From Mesorhizobium sp. B2-4-15 (GTDB lineage: Bacteria > Pseudomonadota > Alphaproteobacteria > Rhizobiales > Rhizobiaceae), in NCBI RefSeq assembly GCF_006658505.1, contig NZ_VFUZ01000019.1, positions 1 through 64,000 of the forward strand: 64,000 bases of DNA, in the 5' to 3' direction. Positions within the stretch are counted from its first letter, which is position 1, and every line of letters starts with the position of its first letter. Of this stretch, positions 1-9,743 are shown in pieces. The position numbers and the translations under genes were made by a program. The notes under the pieces are model-generated. The model did not search any database. It was not told the origin of the DNA and was given only the letters and a program-made list of their open reading frames with translations.

Positions 1-34
1 TGAGGGGCGGCGCGGACCCGCGAGGAAAGCATGT

Positions 35-1396
35 TCACTCCCCTGCCGCCGGCTGCGACAGCGGCGCGTTGAGAACACCCGGCAGCGGCGAGGTGTCGCC
101 ATCCTTGGCCGCCTTCAGCGCCAGATGCACCAGCACGCCGAGATAGGCGATCAGCAACAGCAGGTAGAGAATGAGATAGATGGCGAGCGTCAGCGCGACA
201 TGGCTGCCCGCCACCGGGCCGACGGCGTCGGCGGTCTTCAGCACACCCGTCACCAGCCAGGGCTGGCGGCCGATCTCGGTCGTGTACCAGCCGGCCAGCG
301 TCGCCAGCCAGCCCGACAGCGCCATCGGCACCATCAGCAGGGCGAGCGGCTTCGGCAAGCGGTGCCGGCGCTTGAGGAAGAAGGCCGCCGACCAGGAAAC
401 GGCAAGCATCAGAAGGCCGGTTCCGACCATGATGCGGAAACTCCAAAAGATGGGGAAGACCGGCGGATGGTTGCCCGGAAAATCGTTCAGCCCCGGCACG
501 ACGCCACTGGCGCTGTGCCGCAGGATCAAGCTTGCCCCGTCGGGAATGGTCACCTCGAACCTGTTCTCCTTCGCCGCCTCGTCGGGCAGGGCGAAGAGCA
601 CCAGCGGCACGTTGGGGCCGGTGTTCCAGTTGGCCTCCATGGCGGCGATCTTCTGCGGCTGGTGCTCCAGCGTGTTCAGCCCGTGCTGGTCGCCGGCCAA
701 GATCTGGATCGGGATCAGGATCGCGGCGGTGAAGACGCCGGTGCGCAGCGCCTTCCCCATCGATTCCGAGCGGTCGCCATTGAGATAGCGCAGCGCCGAC
801 AGTCCCGCGATCAGGAACGAAACCGTCAGGCCTGAGGCGAGCAGCATGTGGACCAGGCGATAGGGCATCGAGGGGTTGAAGACGACGGCCCACCAGTCGA
901 CGGCATGCGCCTTGCCGTCGATCATCACGAAGCCGGCCGGCGTCTGCATCCAGGAATTCAGCGCGATGATCCAGAAGGCCGAGACCGTGGTGCCGCCGGC
1001 CACCAGCACGGTGGCCAGCGTGTGGATGCGGTTCGACACGCGGCGGAAACCGAACAGCATGATGCCGAGGAAGGCCGCCTCGAGGAAGAAGGCGGTCAGG
1101 ATCTCGTAGGCGAGCAGCGGCCCGGCGATGTTGCCGACATGCTCCATGTAGCCCGGCCAGTTGGTGCCGAACTGGAAGCTCATGGTGACACCCGAGACCA
1201 CGCCCATGGCGAAGGACAGAGCGAACACCTTCACCCAGGTGAAATAGGCACGCATCCAAGCGGAATCGTTGGTCGCGTTGTAGCGCAGCTTGAAGAACAG
1301 CAGCACCCAACCCAGCGCAATGGTGATCGTCGGAAACAATATATGGAACGAAATATTCGCGCCGAACTGCATGCGCGAAAGTATGAGCGGGTCCAT
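35..1396 (-). CDS. cydA: Cytochrome bd-type (CIO) ubiquinol oxidase subunit I
   Basis: Membrane quinol oxidase subunit I, which binds the b and d hemes and oxidises ubiquinol with reduction of O2. The N-terminus MDPLILSRMQFGANISFH carries the conserved first-helix His heme ligand (His18). The GRQPW motif of the quinol-binding region is present, followed by hydrophobic helices. At about 453 residues it is shorter than E. coli CydA, as in the short-Q-loop cyanide-insensitive (CIO) branch. I chose the ATG at 1396 because GGAG lies 7 bases upstream; the frame also allows a TTG 7 codons earlier. Subunit II would be expected downstream on this strand, beyond the left edge; only 34 bases remain there, so its presence is not shown. 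Confidence 0.93.
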   Translation of the reverse strand: MDPLILSRMQFGANISFHILFPTITIALGWVLLFFKLRYNATNDSAWMRAYFTWVKVFALSFAMGVVSGVTMSFQFGTNWPGYMEHVGNIAGPLLAYEILTAFFLEAAFLGIMLFGFRRVSNRIHTLATVLVAGGTTVSAFWIIALNSWMQTPAGFVMIDGKAHAVDWWAVVFNPSMPYRLVHMLLASGLTVSFLIAGLSALRYLNGDRSESMGKALRTGVFTAAILIPIQILAGDQHGLNTLEHQPQKIAAMEANWNTGPNVPLVLFALPDEAAKENRFEVTIPDGASLILRHSASGVVPGLNDFPGNHPPVFPIFWSFRIMVGTGLLMLAVSWSAAFFLKRRHRLPKPLALLMVPMALSGWLATLAGWYTTEIGRQPWLVTGVLKTADAVGPVAGSHVALTLAIYLILYLLLLIAYLGVLVHLALKAAKDGDTSPLPGVLNAPLSQPAAGE

Positions 1397-1636
1397 GATG
1401 GGCTCCGGCTGCTGCAAGTATTCGCGAAGGATAGGCCCGAAGCGGGTTCAGGTCAAAGCGGCGTCCTGCCGCGAGGCCGAACGCCACAGGACAATTTTGC
1501 CGGTTGCAAGTGGCGCATTTTCGGCCGGTCCCCAAGCCTCGATGTCGAGAACTGTCAGCAGCGCCATTGACTTCCGGTTGCATGCGACGACAACAGGCCT
1601 ATATCAGGGGACCTCTTTCAGGCAGCCGTTTCAGCC

Positions 1637-2559
<923 letters not shown>

Positions 2560-2563
<4 letters not shown>

Positions 2564-3357
2564 ACCTGCGCGCTGCCATGAACCTTCGTGCGGCCCCCAA
2601 TTTTCGTGCTGTCTGGGCGATCTACCGGGTGGAGATGGCGCGTGCCTTCCGCACCGTGCTGCAGAGCATCATCTCGCCGGTCATTTCGACATCGCTCTAT
2701 TTCGTCGTCTTCGGCTCGGCCATCGGCTCACGCATCACCGAGATCGACGGCATCAGCTACGGCGCCTTCATCGTGCCGGGCCTGATGATGCTGTCGCTCC
2801 TGACGCAATCGATCTCGAATGCGTCGTTTGCCATCTACTTCCCGAAATTCGTCGGCTCGATCTATGAATTGTTGTCGGCGCCGGTCTCCTATCTGGAGAT
2901 CATCATCGCCTATGTCGGGGGTGCTGCGACCAAGTCGATCCTGCTCGGCCTGATCATCCTGGCGACTGCGGCGCTGTTCGTGCCGCTCAGGATCGAGCAT
3001 CCGTTCTGGATGGTCGCTTTCCTGGTGCTGACCGCGGTGACCTTCAGCCTGTTCGGCTTCATCATCGGCATCTGGGCCAAGACCTTCGAACAGCTGCAGC
3101 TGGTGCCGCTTCTGATCGTCACGCCGCTGACCTTCCTGGGCGGCAGCTTCTATTCGATCCACATGCTGCCCGGCATCTGGAAGACGATCACGCTGTTCAA
3201 CCCGGTCGTGTACCTGATCAGCGGCTTCCGCTGGAGTTTCTACGGCAAGGCCGACGTCTCCGTCGGCGTCAGCCTGGGCATGACGCTGGTCTTCCTGGCC
3301 GTCTGCATCGCCATCGTCGCCTGGATCTTCCGGACCGGTTACCGGCTGCGGAACTGA
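2560..3357 (+). CDS. ABC-2 type exporter, permease (YadH-like)
   Basis: Integral membrane partner of the upstream ATPase, 265 residues with about six hydrophobic helices. The late FNPVVYLISGFRW segment is typical of the ABC-2/YadH permease family. The start overlaps the ATPase stop (ATGA). The N-terminus carries a tandem duplication, MNLRAA-MNLRAA, so there are two possible ATG starts 18 bases apart (2560 and 2578). The first is coupled to the upstream gene. Substrate unknown. Confidence 0.9.
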
Positions 3358-3379
3358 CGCGGCTTCGCAGAATCCAGCT

Positions 3380-4417
3380 TCAAATGGCCTTGACCAGCCG
3401 CAGCAACCCCAGCATCTCGATATATGTCCCCTTACGGAAGGCGATGTAGACCGGCTCTTCCGCGCCATGGAAGCGGCGCTTGAACGCCGCCTGGCCCTGC
3501 AGGTTGAACCTGCGGCGGTTGATCCAGGGCGACTCGTAGGCGCGCTGAAAGATGTTTCGCCAGAACGCGCTTTCGGCAAATCCACCTTGGCCTATGTCGA
3601 CCAGTGGCGACAGGCCAAGCGTGACCACGGAAACACCCTCTTCGCGAAACCGGTCGACGGCGAATTTGGTCAGCCCGATCTCGGCATGCGGCGAGGCGTC
3701 GACATGCTTGCGCTTGAAGGCGGTGGTGTAGCCAATCACCTTGCCGTCGGCGAACAGCGGGTCGAAGTCGAGCAGCGCGATCAGTTCGCCATCGGGACCA
3801 TGCAGGACGAACCGGCGCATGTCGGTGCCGAGCTGATCGTTGAAGGGGCGGTTGAGGAAGCCCATCTCCCAGCGCTTGACGATGCGGTCGCCGCGCCAAT
3901 TCTGCGAGAGCCGGGCGATCTCGTCGAGAAAGATGGTGCGTTTGTCCTCGTCGAAGGAAAACCCCTTCTTCAACAGCCAACGCTCGGAATAGCGCACCGT
4001 TTCGTTGCGCTTGCCGGAAAAGTCATGATGGGGTAGCGGCAGGCGGGTGTCGATGCCCAGCCGATTGATCTTGTAACCGAGCCCGGCCAGCACGCGTGCG
4101 GTCTCCCCGCCGATCTGCACGAACCATGGGTCGCCGGCGGTCTCGACAAAGCGCCTGATGTAGTCGGGCCGCTTGGCCGGAGCCGCCACCGGGTCGCCAA
4201 GCGCGAAGTGATGCCTCATCTTGGTGCCGAAGGCGATGTAGCCGTCGGCGTCGCCGAAATAGGAAAGCTTGCCCTGCACGGCGGTGGAATAGGCGAGCGA
4301 GAAGTCGCCATGGCGGCGAACCATTGCCAGCCGTTCGACATGCGTCAGCGCCTGGCGCTCGACCTTCGGCGAGGCACCCTCGAGGATATTGTCGAAATAG
4401 ATCCGCAAGGAGGGCAT
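3380..4417 (-). CDS. DUF2156 (GNAT-fold) protein, hypothetical
   Basis: Soluble protein of about 345 residues resembling the DUF2156 family, which has the acyltransferase-like fold of the C-terminal domain of phosphatidylglycerol lysyltransferases. Readable family-like segments are GDADGYIAFG, ALGDPVAAP, the LIALLDFDPLFA strand, and a C-terminus ending HGAEEPVYIAFRKG. The frame stays open up to 4567, but the ATG at 4417 (MPSLRIYFDN) fits family length better. No membrane domain is attached, so it is not a complete MprF. It converges with the ABC permease 22 bases away. The substrate is unknown; aminoacyl transfer would be a guess. Confidence 0.75.
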   Translation of the reverse strand: MPSLRIYFDNILEGASPKVERQALTHVERLAMVRRHGDFSLAYSTAVQGKLSYFGDADGYIAFGTKMRHHFALGDPVAAPAKRPDYIRRFVETAGDPWFVQIGGETARVLAGLGYKINRLGIDTRLPLPHHDFSGKRNETVRYSERWLLKKGFSFDEDKRTIFLDEIARLSQNWRGDRIVKRWEMGFLNRPFNDQLGTDMRRFVLHGPDGELIALLDFDPLFADGKVIGYTTAFKRKHVDASPHAEIGLTKFAVDRFREEGVSVVTLGLSPLVDIGQGGFAESAFWRNIFQRAYESPWINRRRFNLQGQAAFKRRFHGAEEPVYIAFRKGTYIEMLGLLRLVKAI

Positions 4418-4853
4418 TGTCGAGATTCCGCGTGCCGCCTGTGGTTCGACGCGCCTGCCGACACACCACGGCGCCTTGATTTTCGCGGGAAACCGAAATC
4501 GGTTGCGGGTTTCGAATTCCTGCGTCGGTAACAAGATCCGCCAGCCCCCCGGCCTCGAATCAATCAATTTGCCGCGACCTGATTATCGCCGATGCCGCCG
4601 ATATGCCATATAGGACTGCATGTATTCGGACAGAAGCGGGCAATCCGCTCCATGTCGTTGTTTTGGCCGCATTTTCGCAACCCCAGTCGTTTCAGCTTGG
4701 CGGCGGAACGCTCTGGAGCGCAAGCGCGGCTCGGCGCAGGACCTCGGCAATCGGCTCCGATCTGCCACGGAGGGTCTGCGCGCGATCAAACGGTTACAGC
4801 ACCCTGCAATGCGTTGCGGGGTGCCGTGGCGGTTGAATGGGACGAGAGAGTGA
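4418..4853. other. Intergenic region, no gene seen
   Basis: This gap separates the divergent DUF2156 and flavin-monooxygenase-like genes. Several short open frames run through it, but none has a convincing ribosome-binding site, motif or family-like composition. Promoters for both flanking genes must lie here; I see no clear operator. Confidence 0.5.
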
Positions 4854-6041
4854 ATGGCTGATACGACGACCAGGGCGATGGTGGAGCAGTTGGCGGCGAT
4901 CGAGCCGGCGATCGTCATTGGCGCCGGCGCCGCCGGACTGGCCGTCGCCCAGGCTTTGATCAAGGCCGGCGTGCCGACCGCGATCCTCGAAAAGGAGAGC
5001 CGGCTGGCCGAGCCCTGGCACCGGCGCCACCAGCAGCTGCATCTCAACACCCATCGCGATCTGTCGGCGCTGCCCGGCCTTGCCTTTCCCAAGGGTACCC
5101 CCGCCTTCCCTCCCAGGAATGTCGTTATCCGCCATATGAACGATTTCCGTGAGGCGAACCGGCTGCCGGTGGAGTTTGGCGTCGCCGTCGAGACCATCAT
5201 GTTCATGGGCGACCACTGGGCGGTCCGCACCAGCACCGGCTCGCGCCTCGCGCGTCATGTCATTGTCGCCACCGGCCGCGACAGGGAGCCTTTCACGCCG
5301 CGGTGGACGGGCATGCAGGCGTTCACGGGCCGGATCATCCATTCGGCGGATTTTGGCGACGCCAACACCTATGCCGGCAAGAAGGTGCTGGTCGTCGGCG
5401 CCGGCAATTCGGGCTTCGACGCCCTCAATCATCTGGCGGGCGTGGATACGGCGGCTCTGTGGCTGTCGGCCCGCAACGGCCCCGCCCTTCTGCCCAAGCG
5501 GATCGGCAAGATCGCCGTGCACCGGCTCTCGCCGCTCATGGCGCGCTTGCCGCTGCGCGTCGCCGATGCGGTGATGGCGCTGACGCAGCGCCTGGTTTTC
5601 GGCGACCTCACCAAATTCGGCATGCCGCCCGCGCCGGCGGGCGGCGCCAGCCGCCTGACCTCGGACTACACCGCGATCGCCGCGGACGACGGCGCCGTCG
5701 GCGCCATCAAATCGGGCAAGATCGTCGTGGTGCCCCCGATACGGGAGTTCACCCGTGACGGCGTGGTCCTGGCCAATGGCAGCCTGGTCGATCCCGACAT
5801 CGTCATCGCCGCGACGGGCTACCGCACCGGGCTGGAGCGCATGGTCGGCAGTCTTGACGTGCTCGACGGCAAGGGCGTTCCGCTCTTCAACGGCGGCGAC
5901 GCCGACCCGAAACTGCCGGGCCTGTGGTTCACCGGCATGCGGCCGAGCATTCGCGGCTGCTTCGCCAATGCCGCCATATTGGCCAAGGCGATCGCCGGCC
6001 GGATCGCCGGTTCCCACCCTCCATCCGGCGCGTCGCGCTGA
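4854..6041 (+). CDS. FAD-dependent, flavin-containing monooxygenase-like oxidoreductase
   Basis: Soluble flavoprotein of 395 residues with two dinucleotide-binding folds. GAGAAGLAVAQAL near residue 23 binds FAD, and GAGNSGFDALNHL near residue 183 binds NADPH. LNTHRDLSALPG between them and ATGYRTGLE near the C-terminus match the YUCCA/FMO-like branch of class B monooxygenases. The likely reaction is NADPH-dependent oxygenation of a small organic substrate; the substrate is not identifiable. The start follows GAGAG closely. A single-gene unit, convergent with phoX. Confidence 0.82.
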   Translation: MADTTTRAMVEQLAAIEPAIVIGAGAAGLAVAQALIKAGVPTAILEKESRLAEPWHRRHQQLHLNTHRDLSALPGLAFPKGTPAFPPRNVVIRHMNDFREANRLPVEFGVAVETIMFMGDHWAVRTSTGSRLARHVIVATGRDREPFTPRWTGMQAFTGRIIHSADFGDANTYAGKKVLVVGAGNSGFDALNHLAGVDTAALWLSARNGPALLPKRIGKIAVHRLSPLMARLPLRVADAVMALTQRLVFGDLTKFGMPPAPAGGASRLTSDYTAIAADDGAVGAIKSGKIVVVPPIREFTRDGVVLANGSLVDPDIVIAATGYRTGLERMVGSLDVLDGKGVPLFNGGDADPKLPGLWFTGMRPSIRGCFANAAILAKAIAGRIAGSHPPSGASR

Positions 6042-6118
6042 TCCCGGCTCGAGGAGCCGGCAATCATGCGTCTACAGGCATGCCGGATTTGAACGACGCA
6101 GCGATCGGACTCCATGCG

Positions 6119-6153
6119 AAAAGGAGGGGCCTCGGGTCCCGAAACCCCTCCTT
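6119..6153 (-). terminator. Hairpin terminator after phoX
   Basis: A 9-bp perfect stem (AAGGAGGGG / CCCCTCCTT, 6121-6129 and 6145-6153) has a loop containing a second CGGG/CCCG pairing. Read on the minus strand the stem is followed by TTTTC, which suits the end of phoX transcription. On the plus strand it could also stop the convergent oxidoreductase transcript, although the T-run there is weak. Confidence 0.6.
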
Positions 6154-6171
6154 CAGAGTTTTCACCTGAAC

Positions 6172-8175
6172 TCAGACGGCGATCTTGCCGCCGCCCTGTT
6201 TGGTGATGGCGACGACCGCCGGCCGCACCGGCATGTCGGGCTTGAAATCGGGCCAGCGTGTCGACGGATCCTCATAGTAGGAGGGGCGGCCAAAGGCTTC
6301 CCAGTCTTCGCCGCCGTCGCCCGGATGCTGGACGGCGACGAAGGCGGTCTGGTCGTCGGGCGAAAACAGCGGACCGCACATTTCAGCGCCGATCGGCACG
6401 CGGAAGAACAGTTTCGAGGTCGCGCGCGCCGCGCCTTCGGTGTCGACCGCCCACAGGCCGTCGGTGCGGCCGGTGGCCTCCGGCCCCTGGCCGTCGGTGG
6501 CGACCCACAGGCGTCCGGCCGAATCGACCGCGCAATTGTCGGGCATGCCGAACCAGCCGTTGGCCGTCGTGGCGGTCGAGAAGGTGGCGCCGACATCGGC
6601 GACGGAATGATCGCCGCATTTCAGCAGCACTTCCCACTTGCCCTTCGTGGCGGCGAAGTCGCCGTCGCTCTCCGATATCTCGATGATGTGGCCAAAGGCG
6701 TTCGCGGCGCGCGGGTTGGCGGCATCGACCTGGTCGCCCTTGCGCTTGGAATTGTTGGTCAGCATGACATAGACCTTGCCGTTGACGGCATTGGGCTGGA
6801 TGTCTTCCGGCCGGTCCATCTTGGTTGCGCCGAGCAGGTCTGCCGCGCGGCGCGTCTCGATCAGCACGTCGGCCTGGCCGGCAAAGCCGTTTTCGGCCGT
6901 CAGCGGGCCCTGGCCGAAGACGATCGGCAGCCATTCCACCGTGCCGTCCTCGGCGAATTTGGCGACATGCAGCGTGCCGTCGTCGAGCAGGTCCTTGTTG
7001 GCCAAGCGGTCGCTGGCGTTGAAGGTCCCCTTGGTGACGAATTTGTAGACATAGTCGAAGCGCTCGTCGTCGCCGAGATAAAAGACCACGCGGCCGTCCT
7101 TGGCGACGATCGATTCGGCGCCCTCATGCTTGAAGCGGCCCATGGCGGTGCGCTTCTTCGGGGTCGAATTCGGATCGTCGACGTCGACCTCGACGATCCA
7201 GCCGAAACGGTTCGGTTCGTTCGGCTCCTTGGCGAGGTTGAAGCGGTCGTAATGCGCGCCCCACTCATAGGCGCCTTCCGGGATGCCGAGGCGCTTGTAG
7301 TTGGCCGATTCCTGGTGGCCCTCCGGCAGTTCGCCGGAGAAGTAGCCGTGGATGTTCTCCTCGGCCATCACATAGGTGCCCCAGGGCGTGACGCCGCCGG
7401 CGCAGTTGTTGACGGTGCCGAGAACCTTCGTGCCGGATGGGTCGGCATTGGTCTTGACGCGGTCATGACCGGCGACCGGTCCGGACAGCGCCATTTCGGT
7501 GTTGGAGGTGATGCGGCGGTTCAGCTTGCCGTCGCGCACCACTTGCCATTTGCCCGACACCTTGCGGATCTCGACGATCGTGCCGCCATGCGCCGCCATC
7601 TCGACATCGACCTGCTCCTTGCTCAGCGGTGCGACCTCGGCTGCCTTCTTGCCGTCCTTCTCGACGATCTTGACGATGCCGGGGAACATCAGATGCGGGT
7701 TGGTGTATTCGTGGTTGACCACCAGCAGACCATGCTCGGCGGAGCCCTGGATCGGGATATAGCCGACATAGTCGTTGTTGTAGCCGAACTGTTTTGCCTG
7801 GGCCTCGGCCGACTGTTTGGTCGGATCGAATTCCGGCGAATCGGCGAACAGCGGGTCGCCCCAGCGCAGCAGCACGTCGGCGTCATAGCCTGGCGCGACA
7901 TGGTGCTTGTCGTCGATGCCGGCCTCGAGCTCGTCGAATTTGAAGGCGGAGCCTTCGGCGGCGCGGGCGTCGTCCGCGGCGATCATGGCCAGCGGGCTGA
8001 CGGTGGCGGCGATCGCCGAGACCGCGAGCGATCCCTTCAGGAAACCCCGGCGCGAGAACCGCGCGGCAATGATCTCGCCCATGGTGCGGTTGTCGGTGGG
8101 GTTGATGGCCGGTCCTTCGTTTTCCTCAAGCAGGCTGGTGCGGAATCGGGCGTCGGAGGAACGCTGTTCGGTCAT
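6172..8175 (-). CDS. phoX: PhoX-family alkaline phosphatase, Tat-exported
   Basis: Periplasmic or secreted phosphatase of the PhoX (DUF839) family, 667 residues. These enzymes release phosphate from phosphomonoesters using a Ca/Fe cofactor. A twin-arginine signal (FSRRGFLKG, then a hydrophobic stretch ending in ARA) marks export by Tat. Conserved segments include VVNHEYTNPHLMFPG, AGGVTPWGTYVMAEEN, YKFVT, PDNCAVDSAGRLWVATDGQ and QHPGDGGE. The ATG at 8175 has AGAGG 8 bases upstream; the frame extends further upstream but without support. A candidate Pho box lies at 8243-8260. A 1073-residue open frame on the opposite strand is an antisense shadow over this gene. Confidence 0.93.
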   Translation of the reverse strand: MTEQRSSDARFRTSLLEENEGPAINPTDNRTMGEIIAARFSRRGFLKGSLAVSAIAATVSPLAMIAADDARAAEGSAFKFDELEAGIDDKHHVAPGYDADVLLRWGDPLFADSPEFDPTKQSAEAQAKQFGYNNDYVGYIPIQGSAEHGLLVVNHEYTNPHLMFPGIVKIVEKDGKKAAEVAPLSKEQVDVEMAAHGGTIVEIRKVSGKWQVVRDGKLNRRITSNTEMALSGPVAGHDRVKTNADPSGTKVLGTVNNCAGGVTPWGTYVMAEENIHGYFSGELPEGHQESANYKRLGIPEGAYEWGAHYDRFNLAKEPNEPNRFGWIVEVDVDDPNSTPKKRTAMGRFKHEGAESIVAKDGRVVFYLGDDERFDYVYKFVTKGTFNASDRLANKDLLDDGTLHVAKFAEDGTVEWLPIVFGQGPLTAENGFAGQADVLIETRRAADLLGATKMDRPEDIQPNAVNGKVYVMLTNNSKRKGDQVDAANPRAANAFGHIIEISESDGDFAATKGKWEVLLKCGDHSVADVGATFSTATTANGWFGMPDNCAVDSAGRLWVATDGQGPEATGRTDGLWAVDTEGAARATSKLFFRVPIGAEMCGPLFSPDDQTAFVAVQHPGDGGEDWEAFGRPSYYEDPSTRWPDFKPDMPVRPAVVAITKQGGGKIAV

Positions 8176-8242
8176 GGGGCTTGCCTCTGGCTGTTGGAGT
8201 TGCTGGAGCTTGGGTACCTGTTCAATCCCGTACAGTCGGCTG

Positions 8243-8260
8243 ATCACATTTTCGTGACAT
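8243..8260 (-). promoter_or_regulatory. Candidate Pho box upstream of phoX
   Basis: On the minus strand the sequence reads ATGTCAC-GAAA-ATGTGAT. These are two 7-base direct repeats spaced by 4, matching the PhoB consensus CTGTCAT-N4-CTGTCAT at 5-6 of 7 and 5 of 7 positions. It is about 68 bases upstream of the phoX start. The match is imperfect, so this is a candidate only. Confidence 0.4.
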
Positions 8261-8451
8261 TATGCCTGTTCTGTTGCTTGCATGGTGCAGGTTGCTCACC
8301 CGGAATCTCGGACTTTGGTCCAAGCTTGCGCTTGCAAAGGTCCTGGAGGACAAACGCAACGGTCGGAGGCCGCTTCCGGCTACTACGTCTTTCGGCGATG
8401 TTGGCTGCAACGTTGAGGGTGGGCGCGCCGGCTCAATCGACGGAGACTAGG

Positions 8452-8976
8452 ATGCGAAGATCGATCACGACCCGTTGTTTCCGGTTGGCGCTCGGATCGG
8501 CATCCGCGCTGGCGCTGACCGTCGCTCCCTACCACATTGCCTTTCATGGCTTCGCTCCAGGCCTCTACGCTGCCAGCGCACAGGCCGGCAAGGGCGGCGG
8601 GAACAGTGGCGGCGGAAATAGCGGGAACGGCGGCGGCAACAGCAGCGGCGGAAATAGCGGGAATGGCGGCGGCAACAGCGGCGGCGGAAATAGCGGGAAC
8701 GGCAACGGCAACAATCCAGGAACGGGTAGTGGTGACGACGGCAGCGGCAACCCGGGATCCAGCCCGGGCCAGAACAACAGCGGCGCCAGCAGTCACGTCA
8801 ACGTGGCGACCGGCGACAAGGTCGAAGTGGATGGCAAGAAGATCACGGTCCAGCATCCGGACGGCCTGACGGAAAAGATCGAGAACGGTCGTTTCAGGAT
8901 GGAGGATGCCCTCGGTCGCACGATCATCGACCGTCGGGTTACGCCGGCCGATATCAGCCGTCTCAAGGCCTTGTGA
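8452..8976 (+). CDS. Secreted Gly/Asn/Ser-rich repeat protein, hypothetical
   Basis: Unrecognised protein of 174 residues. The N-terminus (MRRSITTRCFRLALGS...) looks like a signal peptide ending near ASAQA. It is followed by about 60 residues of low-complexity repeats of the type GGGNSGNGGGNS. The C-terminal domain of about 60 residues is charged and contains VEVDGKKITVQHPDG and GRTIIDRR. The ATG at 8452 has GGAG 6 bases upstream. The frame is open far upstream, but only because it lies antisense to phoX; the signal peptide and ribosome-binding site fix the true start. A strong terminator follows. It may be a cell-surface or periplasmic protein; the role is unknown. Confidence 0.75.
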   Translation: MRRSITTRCFRLALGSASALALTVAPYHIAFHGFAPGLYAASAQAGKGGGNSGGGNSGNGGGNSSGGNSGNGGGNSGGGNSGNGNGNNPGTGSGDDGSGNPGSSPGQNNSGASSHVNVATGDKVEVDGKKITVQHPDGLTEKIENGRFRMEDALGRTIIDRRVTPADISRLKAL

Positions 8977-9008
8977 AGCTGGCCAACAGGCAACGGTCAG
9001 TTTCGCAT

Positions 9009-9047
9009 GTCACCTCCGCCGCCCCCGGCGGAGGTGACCTCTTTTTT
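9009..9047 (+). terminator. Strong intrinsic terminator
   Basis: A 13-bp perfect stem (GTCACCTCCGCCG / CGGCGGAGGTGAC) with a CCCC loop is followed by CTCTTTTTT on the plus strand. It ends transcription of the Gly/Asn-rich protein gene and separates it from the convergent two-component operon. Confidence 0.9.
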
Positions 9048-9080
9048 GACCGCGCCGCGCGGCTTCCCGCATCGCGATCG

Positions 9081-9743
9081 CTATGGACGGTTCCTGTCAC
9101 GGTCGCGAAACTCGCGCATCATGAGGGCCGCTTCCGTGCGGTTTCGCACGTTGAGTTTCGACAGCACCCCGGTCATGTGGTGTTTGACTGTCTTTTCCTG
9201 CAGGTCCAGCCGCAAGGCGACTTCCTTGTTGCTGAGCCCCTCGGCCACCAGCCGCAGGATTTCCGTCTGCCTCCCGGTGAGTTGCCGCAGGCGGTCCGTC
9301 GTGCCGTCGGCCGGCTGCAGGGACTGGAGATCGGAAAGCAGCCGGGCCGACAGCGTCGGCGAAAGATAGCTCTCGCCGGCCGCAACATTGCGCAGGATAT
9401 CGGCGAGCGCGCGCGATCCGATACCTTTGAGGACATAGCCGCGCACCCCCGCGTTCAGCGCCGTGGTCACATCGGCATTGGCCTCTGAGACGGTCAGCAT
9501 GACGATCTTCTGGGCAGGATGGTCGGCGAGGATGTTTGCAACCGCCGCCAGCCCGCCGCCCGGCATGGAGATGTCGAGCAGCAATATGTCGGGCCGCACC
9601 GTCGAAGCGAGGCGTTCCGCATCCTGCGCGGTCGCGCCCTCGCCGACCATTTCGAAGCCTCCGATCTCCGACAGGCTGCGCGTCACACCTTCGCGAAAAA
9701 GCGGATGATCATCGACAATGGCAATGCGAATAGCGCCAATCAT
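9081..9743 (-). CDS. NarL/FixJ-family response regulator
   Basis: DNA-binding response regulator, 220 residues. The receiver domain has the acidic pair in IVDDHP (residues 11-12) and a phospho-acceptor Asp57 in LLLDISMPG. The C-terminal LuxR-type helix-turn-helix has LTGRQTEILRLVAEGLSNKEVA, followed by VKHHMTGVLSKLNVRNRTEA. The start overlaps the stop of the upstream sensor kinase by ATGA, so the pair is coupled and almost certainly cognate. Regulon not inferable. Confidence 0.93.
   Translation of the reverse strand: MIGAIRIAIVDDHPLFREGVTRSLSEIGGFEMVGEGATAQDAERLASTVRPDILLLDISMPGGGLAAVANILADHPAQKIVMLTVSEANADVTTALNAGVRGYVLKGIGSRALADILRNVAAGESYLSPTLSARLLSDLQSLQPADGTTDRLRQLTGRQTEILRLVAEGLSNKEVALRLDLQEKTVKHHMTGVLSKLNVRNRTEAALMMREFRDRDRNRP

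Noticed and set aside
1..34. Possible start of cydB on the minus strand at 32
   Set aside because: The ten codons visible do not resemble the conserved CydB/CioB N-terminus, and too little sequence is present to decide.
5755..8451. Very long plus-strand open frame (1073 codons) antisense to phoX
   Set aside because: Only its last 174 codons (from 8452) have a signal peptide, ribosome-binding site and protein-like sequence. The rest is the GC-rich mirror of phoX with His/Arg/Gly-rich filler.
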